The notes beneath the pieces are model-generated. The model saw only the letters and a program-made list of their open reading frames with translations, did not search any database and was not told where the DNA came from. From NCBI GenBank assembly GCA_903772945.1, contig CAICTM010000010.1, positions 124,001-188,000 on the forward strand: a DNA stretch of 64,000 bases, written 5' to 3'. Numbering within the stretch: the first letter of the stretch is position 1; each line of letters opens with the position of its first letter. Both the position numbers and the translations under genes were made by a program. This DNA comes from Seminavis robusta. Lineage: Eukaryota; Bacillariophyta; Bacillariophyceae; Naviculales; Naviculaceae. Positions 55,945-64,000 of the stretch are shown here, piece by piece.

Positions 55945-57743
55945 AGGAATGCTGTTTGTCGGATTCAATCATGCCATAAGAGAGAGCACGGGACAGCTCA
56001 AAAAGTGGCCGAATATTGCGTCTCAACAGGTTTGGTGGGAACAAAGTGGAAAAGTGCTACCGGTATGTACTGAGTAGAGATAAACAACCAGCTAGAAAGC
56101 AATTTCAGCCAATGCCAGCATATTCTACTGGGGACCCATATCAAGTCCTTGGCCACAGACTACTGAATACCTACCGAACACCTCCACAGCTCCAGTAGCG
56201 GTAGATCCACTATACTTGCCAGCCACTACAAGTATCATACTTGACTGCGGGAAATACACGAGCCTGACCAGGCTCGTGGGTTGTCCTCAAGCGCAGCTTG
56301 TCTGATCCGTTTCTAAAAAATAGACTTTTATTTATTTTTGCCAGGACCCCATCACAGCGCAGTGCTTGACCGGCTTTGACGCTTTGACTAGCCAATCTCA
56401 GTGCAACCGTAACCCTAACAACATCATCAAAGCGAATCGAATCATATGGTACGATCAAAGCGACATGACGTCCTCTGAAACAAGAAGCCCCAACAGACAC
56501 CAACTGACCTCGAGCCCTAAAAGTGTTGATCTTCTGTATCAGCTGGTTCTTCCAGCTTGTTCCGACGCACGTAAAAGAACATTTCCGGGCGCCACGCAAG
56601 GTTTGCGCAGCTGTCTCCAGTCCCGATGAAGGCCAAATTAGCGGTATGGGTGTCGCTGATGAGGCTTGGTTTGTACTCCTTCCCGGTACAGTACTGAAGA
56701 GCCTGTATAAAGTGATTGGGGCTGTGGCTGCTGCCAAGGAAAATCAAGAAGAGGCCTTTTTGATGACTTCCGGAAAGAAAAAGAAAGCTTGCTCAATCTC
56801 CATTGGTTTAAAAAAATCGATTGAAGTTGACGTGGAGCGGCAAGACTTCAAGTCTCTAGGATTTTTTAGCAAATTGTTCTGAAGAACATCAACCTCAACT
56901 GCAAAAGTCGAACCTTGAGGCCTGCAGGCTCGTTCACAGAGCCCGGACGCAGATTTTGTACCAAGGGGAACGTTGAATTGACGTATTGCCCCTTCATAAA
57001 CAGAAAGAAAAGGTGGGCTTGACATCAATTTGATAGTGAAAGTGACTACCGTGTGAGTCAGTCGCCGCAGTACTAGTATCGTGCCGTACGGTAGTACACG
57101 TACATGGTAGACAATGATAGACAAAAGTTGTAGCTGGCAGCTGAGCCCAACCAAAGCAGACCGATTTTTTGCTTCTCGTCGCACCGCAGCGAAAGCAGAC
57201 CAACTCTCACCTCGCACAAAACCAGACCAAGTCTCACCTCGCACAAAACCAGACCGAACGCTCCATTTTCTCTCTTTTTCCCTCTCGAACAACATACTGA
57301 CCACCGACGACGGGACGGACGACAAGACTGTGCGACAAAACTGGACACAAGCCTGAGAAGCATCATCATTGGAGCTTTGGTACCAGTACCTGGTACCATT
57401 GATAGCTGCAGCCGACCTAAGCTCCAAGCTCCAACTTGTAAGTCTTCTACTTGGCTCTTGTATACCGGTACTCTTACTTGTACCGTAGTCTACTTGTAAG
57501 CTGCTGGCTGGAGCCGGGCTCCTTGTTGTTCTTGTTTTTGTGGTCGTGGCATTGGCATTGGCCTGAACCAAAGAGTCTTAAGATGGAAGATGGAGCTCTC
57601 AGTATCTATCTATCAACTATACGGTATACGGTATATGGTATGGCTGAACTTATCTAACTTTCTGTTTTGCTTGTTCTCAACCCACAGACAAGAGGTTGAC
57701 ATAGAGTACAAGTAAACAAAGCTATACCGGTAGGCTCTCATTC
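55945..57743. other. Intergenic region, no firmly supported gene
   Basis: A plus-strand frame ending at 56882 (tail KKKKACSISIGLKKSIEVDV) looks mildly coding, but no start, splice partner or domain could be assigned. Long minus-strand frames across it (56210-57571) look random. Confidence 0.45.
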
Positions 57744-60210
57744 ATGATGATGAAACGACCCACCAGCCCCACTGAAGGTAAGACATACTCAGATTGGCTC
57801 TAGACAGCACCTGGCTACATATAGCTAGCTAGCTTAGAGCTCTTAGCTATGCCTGGCTGGTACTGACTTAGCTTAACTTAAACTGATCTCATCTCATCAT
57901 CTCATCTTGTCCACCTTATTGTTTGCTGCTACCTTTCCTGCTTCTTGGTCTTGGTCTTGGTCTTCACTCTACTTCCTACCGGCAACACCAGTGGGAACAA
58001 GCTCCAACAGCAGTACCGGTTCCAACAGCTCTAGTAGCAGAGGACCCCTCAAGAAGAAAATCAAAAGAGAAATGGATGCCACTACTACTATTGCCCAAGC
58101 ACCCAATGACAATCAAGACTTGAATGGACTTCAAGACAATCGATATGCACCCGGACCTTCACCTGGACCTTCACCTGGACCTTCACCTGAAGCTGCCACA
58201 TCCTCAAAACAGTATTCATCTGCCACCGCCAGTACAACTGAACAAGAGTCAGCCGATGATGCTGATACAGGGTCCACCACGGGAGTCGGAGGCACCAGTG
58301 CGGAGGAAGACACACCCGCCGTGGCACCTCCTCCTCCTCCTCCCTCAGCTGCAGCGGCTGTCACTGCCGCCTCCTACGAGTACATGTACCGTGGCGGGGG
58401 CAGGATCCGATTGCCCGATAAGCTCATGGAATACCTGAACAAGCAAGTCCTGCCAGACATTCTCTGGTGGCATCCAGACGGTGAAGGATTCGCCTTTGAC
58501 ACGAAAAAGATACAGTCCACCTTCTTGGACAAACACTTTCGCGGGACAAAGCTGGCTTCATTCATTCGCAGTCTCAATCGATGGTAAGGCTTGTCGATAC
58601 GATCCAATTCAGATGCTTCATGTTGGCCTTCATGACATGCCCTATCACACGCTCACATCAACGCTTGTCTCTCTCATCTCATTTCATATCATCCATACAG
58701 GGGCTTTCGCAGAGTATTCTACCATTCTTTGCCCAAGAATGCCCTCTCCTTCCACCACCCCTTGTTCCGCAAGGATCAACCACATCTTGTCAGGGACATG
58801 AAAATGGTATCATACACCAGCACCAGCGAAAGGAAGGCAGCCGCAAAGTCAAAGGAAGACGAAGCCAAGCAGCAGGATTCACCAGCAAGCAGTCGCAGCA
58901 ACAGCCCACCAAGCATGGCGCCTGCCTCCGCTGGGGTTCAGGAACAGGTACAAGTCAGTGTACAACCGCAAGCACAAGTCAGTGTACAACCGCAAGCACA
59001 AGTACAGGCACAGGCACCGACAAGTCTACTGCCACAGGCGCAAGCAGTTCCACAACTCCAGCAGCAACAACAGCAGCAACAACAGCAAAACACGCAGCTC
59101 GCTCAAGCTCAGGCAATCCTACAGGCGTCTGGATTGCAAGTGTCCCTCGACGCATTGGTTCAAACCATCATGACCGGGGAGCAGCCAGCACCAGCGGCTC
59201 CCTCGCCTCAACCACCCATGGTCGATCAGGCACAGCTCATACAACAACTTGCGGCCATGCAACAGCAACCGCAGCCAGCACCCGCCCCGCAAGTGCTATC
59301 CATTGATCAGGCTCAACTCATCCAGCAAATTGCAGCCTTTCAACAGCTACAGCAGCCTGCGCCCTCCCCACAAGCGCCGTCCATCGATCAGACTGAGCTC
59401 ATACAGCAGATTGCAGCATTTCAACAGCTACAGCAGCCAGCACTCTCCCCACCAGCGCCATCCATGGATCAGAATCAGCTCATACAGCAGATTGCAGCAT
59501 TTCAACAGCTACAGCAGCCACAGCCAGCACCGGTGCCTCAACCGCTGTGCGTGGATCCATCACAGCTCATGCAGCAGATTGCCGCCATTCAGCAGTCACC
59601 ATTGCAGCCGCATGTCAAACAAGCTCTTGTCCAAGAACTGGTGGCCGCCAGCCAGCAAGTGCAGCAACAAACCCTACATGCACCGCCCCCCGCACAGGAC
59701 CAATCACAGCTTATCCTACAAGCTCTGCTTCCTCACTTGCAACAGCAGCAGCAAAACCAGGCAACCACATCCACAAATACCAATGCAGTCTCGCTGGCCT
59801 CGACTGGCGCAGTTGCACAACATAGCCCCTTCTTGACAGCAGTTGCGAATGCCTTGACCCAGGCATCCCCAGTGCAAATGCTCCAAGTGTTGCAGCAGCA
59901 GCAAGCTCCTGCACCGGCGCCCGTTGCTGCGCAAGGACCTTTCCGTTCTTCCTCCCCCCCAAACTCCATGCTGAGCGCGTTGCAGAACGCGGCCGCGGCC
60001 CAGCAGCAAGATGGTCAACAAGTGCAAGCGCAACTCCAAGAGCAGCAGCGTCAAACGATTCTCCAGTTGATGGAATCTCAGCAGCGTCTCGGTTCATTGC
60101 AAAGTGGTATGCAAGTGTTGACAGCTGCCCGGCAATCTCAAGAAGAGACGAATGTCAATGGAAACCAAATCGACGGCGAAAACAGCGGCAGACCCGGTGC
60201 GCTTGGCTGA
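57744..60210 (+). CDS. HSF-type DNA-binding protein with Gln-rich repeat tail
   Basis: Three exons, 57744-57777, 57992-58583 and 58701-60210 (GT-AG, phases 1 and 2) give 711 residues. Exon 1 codes only MMMKRPTSPTE; the acceptor at 57991 has a long pyrimidine tract. A Ser-rich part with PLKKKIKR (probable nuclear signal) and a GPSPGPSPGPSPE run precede the HSF-type domain at about residues 149-245: RLPDKLMEYLNKQVLPDI, WWHPDGEGFAFD, LASFIRSLNRWGFRRVFYHS and a C-terminal SFHHPLFRKD. The intron splits the conserved SLNRWGF, as is common in this family. The tail is Gln/Pro/Ala-rich with five repeats of about 31 residues and probably activates transcription. No clear heptad trimerisation domain is seen, which is usual for diatom HSF-like factors. 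Targets unknown. Confidence 0.88.
59215..59600 (+). repeat. In-frame 90-93-bp tandem repeat coding Gln-rich units
   Basis: Five units of the type DQ-QLIQQIAAFQQLQQP are coded in tandem within the HSF-type gene. Middle copies are almost identical at the DNA level (CAGCAGATTGCAGCATTTCA in two of them). Confidence 0.8.
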
Positions 60211-62351
60211 GACGACATTTATTTCGATTGGGTCATACATTTACATTGTGCATTGAATTAGTTCAGTGCTCCTACATGGTTCTTATTCCTCCGTCTTCCC
60301 TGTCCCTGGTATACGTTGCTTCGAGCTTCTCAGCGGAAACTATATCTGCAGTTCATGACATTACACCAATATACATAGATGCTTCTACACTTTAAATTTT
60401 TCTTCTTGGATTTTATCTTTGATAGTCGTTACTTGATGGATGTTGACGGATTGCAACCGATAATGACGGCCGGGCAACCCTAGATGTTGTGTGCAGTCAC
60501 GTGCTGGACGCTCTATCAAGGAGTGCCTCGATTCGAGTGTCCAACGCAAACCCCAAGCGCAGCTGGTCGGGCTCTTCAAGCTCAATTGGCACTTCTTCTC
60601 CCCGCTTCCGGGCCGCCGGGACTCAGGCTTTCTTCTTGCCTGTTTCTTGATGGTGGCTCTTGCCAGCCAGAGATCCGCCTTAGAGCTGGAGAAGCCAATC
60701 GATATCCAACGGTTGAGCACTTGTGTCGACTCTTGGCCTCTTTATCCACTTCAAGTTGCAGGGAGATGCAAGTGTTGCTATGTTTTGGTCTTCAAACTCG
60801 AACGGGCAAGCAAAGAAGCACGGTTCAAATCTAGTTGAGCCTTGATTCCGTACCGGTAGGCATTTGCTCTGTTTCGGGTGTTGGCTTGTACCGGTACCGG
60901 TAGGCATCGGGCAATTGATCTCCCGTTTAGAAAAGTTGACCGTAGCTGGTTGCGGGCAACTTTGGCGTCAGGCTGCGTCTCAGGGATATTCGGGATTGGC
61001 TTCGGGGGACTTGAGTCCGACTCGACTGACTCGACTGCCACTCTCCTGCTACTACTAGCTAGCTAATAGTACTCTGCTACTACCGTGGGACCGTACTGGA
61101 GAGCTAGACTGGCTAGCTCGAGACATACATGTAGATTGTCGCTCATTGGCAAATTCAGTCTCCGTATTGTTTCTGGCTGAACCAACCAGCTGCCTCCCAA
61201 CCTATTAATAGCTACGGGGGTCAATGGTCAAAGACGCCGAGCCATTTATTAGATGCGGCTGCAGAGACACATTATTACATGGGGACCAGAGAATGATCCA
61301 ATACTACAATTGCCAGATAGACTACTACCGTAGCACCAAGCTTGCACCTTACCCACCCAACTATGTAACTATGTATGTTTGCTACTTGCTACACCCATAC
61401 CGGTAGCACCCACACTCTCAGTAGTCATTCAACATCCAACAGCACAGCAAACCAGAGCTGCAACCCAGTACCGGAACTACTGTACCATTCGACTTACATT
61501 CATCAGATAGATCTATCTTTCATCCATTGCAGATGCCAGTGTTTCAGTGTTGCCTGGTTTGCCTGGTTGGGGGTTTGGGGTTTGGGAGGTGACTGTAACC
61601 ATTCGGGTCTGCCAGCTGGTTCATTATTAAATTTTTCTGTCCCAGCTGTTTCCAATGCGACGCGAGGATGGCAGAAGGCACTCGGAGTAAGACCAGTCTT
61701 TAAATACGTGAAAGAAAAGAATCCTTCTTTGGGGATCGCTCACAATGGCCTTTCTGATCCAACTAGTGACCACTTAATAAATTAATTAGAGTACGCTTAG
61801 AAATATAATTAATGTCCTGTTTTGAAGAGCAGCTGCAATGACTACAAGTTCAACTGAGGATAATAGGGATGAAGAAACCAGTTTCTCTCTACATGTACTC
61901 CCCTTCGGCTTCTCAAATTTCAGTCTTCGAATCTCAACATCCAACGTGTCGTATTAATTTTTTTAATTAATTTTCAGTAAGCGCGGTCTGCGGAAAGATC
62001 GCTTGAAGAAGAAACAACCGGTACTAGCTAGCTCTAGCCAATAGCCAAAAAAAGAAATCCGAATGCCTGGCATGCATACATGTACCGAATGGTTACGCTC
62101 CATCACTCCACAAGATCTAAAGTGTTTTGCTCTCATAATCTGAACTTGGTTGCACCAAGAACAGGAAAACAGTGAGCTGATAGCTAGTTGCTGCTGGGTA
62201 ACCTGGTAGCTACCTCTCTAGCTAGCTAGCTGTAGTGAGCCATTCAAGGGTGCTCAGTTGACTCTCATAAAGCTATCTATCTTTAGCTATCTATCTAAAG
62301 CTATACTATATAGCCATATAGGCAGCTATCTATCTTATAGCTATCTAAAGA
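60211..62351. other. Intergenic region, no supported gene
   Basis: Short frames on both strands near 60385-60838 exclude each other and have no domain. A G-run cluster (GGGGGTTTGGGGTTTGGG) lies near 61567-61585, and the last 100 bases before 62352 are CTATCTAT/TAGCTATC repeats, probably 5' UTR or promoter. Confidence 0.5.
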
Positions 62352-63539
62352 ATGAAGAAGGAAAGATCCAATTCCTTGGTGAGCAGTGGTGGCAAGAGTG
62401 CCAAGAGTGCCAAGAGTTCCAAGACTACTACTAAAAGTTCCAAGATTGGTAAAAATGACAAGAGTGAAAAGAGTGTTACTACGAGAACCTATGATAGTGA
62501 CAGCAGCCTGAGTGTGAATGCCCGTTGGAGTCGAGTAGAAGAAGGAGTGGAACTGTTTGACGAGTTTTTGAAGAGTAGCGGAAGCATTTGTTTGCCCGCT
62601 GATTTCCGTTGGGCCATTGCACTGGAGGCTCGTCATTGCTGGACTGGTTGTGCTGGATGCCAAGAACTCAACCAAGGCAAGACTTGTGAGAGAAATGGAT
62701 CTGCTTATTCTCTCCTCAAGTCTGTCACGCACACTTCTTCTCCTGATCTACCTTACTCTGTCACTGATAGAGCTAGTTGGGAAAAGGTCAGGCTGCTGGT
62801 GCACACTGCCATCAACCATCAAGCTAGAGCTGAGCAGCATTGGTATCAGTCGACCATCAAGTCTCTCTCCCATACTTCCATCATTCCCAAGCACGTTTAC
62901 AAAAGCAAAAACACTCCTGCAGCTTCAAGCAGTAATAGTGTTGCTAGTGACAGTGAGAACAGCACTGATGATCAGGACAGACACAAACTTCTCATTGCTA
63001 CACTCTTTTCAGAGATATTGGCCACTGTCATGCTTTCTCATGTCATTCATGTGGTTTACAAGGCCAATGGCTTGCAAGCACCTGATCTCCCACCCTTTCA
63101 ACTCATTGAACAAGAATTGGAAAACAAGGACACTCTCAAGTGCACCTACCAAGATGTTGCCACTGCTGGAATGATGCGCAAGGGAAAGACTGTACGATGG
63201 CCTACGAAAGACAACAAGGCTTCTCATGTTCCCATCATCATAAGCAAGGACATTGACGTGCACAGTCAGGCTTGGCAGGCTTTCCCCAAACAGACCCAAG
63301 AATATCTCATGGCAAACATGCTAGACATGCATCCAATGTCGGGACTCACACTTTGCCCCGCCTACATGGCTCTCTGTGGCACCATTATTGGAGCCAAGAT
63401 TGGATTGCCCGAAACCATTGGAGCCACCCCCTGGAAAACACTTGAAAAGAAAAAATACTGTACCCAGGGAGGATTCACAAGAGCCGATTGGGAACTCGTA
63501 CAAGCTGTCGTGGGCGAAGCCTACGAAACTGTTTTCTGA
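62352..63539 (+). CDS. Unknown protein; long frame ending at an in-frame TGA that may not be the real end
   Basis: A single exon of 395 codons from ATG to TGA at 63537-63539. The N-terminus is a Lys/Ser repeat (KSAKSAKSSK, tandem AAGAGTGCC). Then comes an apparently helical domain: SICLPADFRWAIALEARHCW followed by TGCAGCQEL, LLVHTAINHQARAEQHWYQS, a Ser/Asp linker, ILATVMLSHVIHVVYKANG, and LPETIGATPWKTL. The Glu before a C-x-x-C pair and the helices recall AhpD/carboxymuconolactone-decarboxylase-like folds, but the usual His is missing, so this is only a suggestion. No membrane helix is certain. After the TGA the same frame stays open for another 105 codons to a TAA at 63852-63854 (separate entry). 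Function unknown. Confidence 0.65.
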   Translation: MKKERSNSLVSSGGKSAKSAKSSKTTTKSSKIGKNDKSEKSVTTRTYDSDSSLSVNARWSRVEEGVELFDEFLKSSGSICLPADFRWAIALEARHCWTGCAGCQELNQGKTCERNGSAYSLLKSVTHTSSPDLPYSVTDRASWEKVRLLVHTAINHQARAEQHWYQSTIKSLSHTSIIPKHVYKSKNTPAASSSNSVASDSENSTDDQDRHKLLIATLFSEILATVMLSHVIHVVYKANGLQAPDLPPFQLIEQELENKDTLKCTYQDVATAGMMRKGKTVRWPTKDNKASHVPIIISKDIDVHSQAWQAFPKQTQEYLMANMLDMHPMSGLTLCPAYMALCGTIIGAKIGLPETIGATPWKTLEKKKYCTQGGFTRADWELVQAVVGEAYETVF

Positions 63540-63854
63540 CAGACATTTCATGCCTCCGTCCGGCTAGGGCTGGTCGGAGGTAAGGCGCCACAATCCAATC
63601 GAGAATTGCTCCTCGTACTATTGTGCCAAACGCTCACGGCAAAACCACTGCAGAGTACCATTCTACAAAATGTCGTCACTCGATTGCAGAACGAGTTGGG
63701 AGACGCCACGCTTCTCGAAGGCGCTTGTGCCTTGGCATATGCCGAAGCCTATGGAAAGGTTACTGATCTATCCGGTCTACAACCCATCCCAAAACCATTT
63801 CTTTACATCATGACAAAAGTCATCCCCGTGCTCAAGTACTTTTCAAAAGACTAA
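63540..63854 (+). other. In-frame open extension after the TGA, probably part of the same gene
   Basis: It is in the same frame as the gene ending at 63539, with no ATG near its start, so it is unlikely to be a separate gene. It reads QTFHASVRLGLVGG, NRELLLVLLCQTLTAKPL, NVVTRLQNELGDATLL, then ACALAYAEAYGKVTD and PFLYIMTKVIPVLKYFSKD, with helical, coding-like composition. Readthrough, selenocysteine, a recent nonsense change or sequencing error could each explain the stop; an intron that removes only the TGA is hard to place. Confidence 0.5.
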
Positions 63855-64000
63855 CTTTCCAGGCAAAGCAACGCAACTCAATGCAATGCACAACGTTCGT
63901 CGATGGGAACAATGCAATCGCGTGGGGATCACGTCGTCGTCGGATGGATTGATGAAAGGATGGGTCGAGCAAACGGGGAACAGCGACCACTAACCAAACA

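Noticed and set aside
56210-57571. Two long minus-strand frames and a plus-strand frame ending at 56882
   Set aside because: No domain, no agreed splice structure, and the strands conflict; the plus-strand tail looks mildly coding but cannot be supported.
61567-61590. Telomere-like or G-quadruplex G-run
   Set aside because: The fourth run has only two G and the unit is not a diatom telomere repeat.

Overview
The window reads as nuclear DNA of a diatom, most likely a raphid pennate. The evidence is protein families typical of diatoms (a DUF6824-type protein, an HSF-type DNA-binding protein, secreted trypsin-like proteases with Pro/Thr/Ser stalks, BspA/DUF285 repeats and a Cys-Cys domain with a DG-x-CC signature), short GT-AG introns (mostly 66-140 bp, up to about 210 bp) and wide AT-rich gaps. 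The gaps are full of short palindromes such as TACCGGTA, CTAGCTAG and GTACATGTAC. The species is not identified.

Layout. 0-8.4 kb: the 3' end of an unknown Ser/Thr-rich gene, a second small Ser-rich gene with three basophilic-kinase/14-3-3-like sites, and a two-exon gene joining a 2-oxoglutarate/Fe(II)-oxygenase-like domain to a Ctr copper-transporter domain. 9.6-18 kb: an NTF2/SnoaL-like protein, a decayed reverse-transcriptase fragment and a DUF6824-type protein. 20.1-37.3 kb: one very large minus-strand gene, rebuilt here from 17 exons with matching splice phases. It predicts about 5,200 residues: a charged N-terminal part, an Ala/Gly-rich hydrophobic segment, an N-glycosylatable domain, very long Pro/Ser/Thr tandem arrays, a DUF285 leucine-rich-repeat domain, two DG-x-CC domains and a glutamine-amidotransferase-like fold. 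38.5-41.6 kb: a type II membrane protein with two bacterial-type amino-acid-binding domains. 43.6-46 kb: a short C2-domain gene with an 8-nt micro-exon, divergent from a Golgi-type fucosyltransferase-like gene. 47.7-53.3 kb: two trypsin-like proteases. 55.5 kb to the end: a small unknown basic protein, an HSF-type factor with a Gln-rich repeat tail, and an unknown gene whose long frame is interrupted by one in-frame TGA.

The common theme is the cell surface and secretory pathway: giant stalked surface protein, stalked proteases, glycosyltransferase, copper and amino-acid binding at membranes. This shared theme is an inference; diatom genes are not organised in operons and no co-regulation is shown by the sequence. 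Single-base deletions break the frames only inside the near-identical repeat arrays of the giant gene, which looks more like consensus error than gene death.
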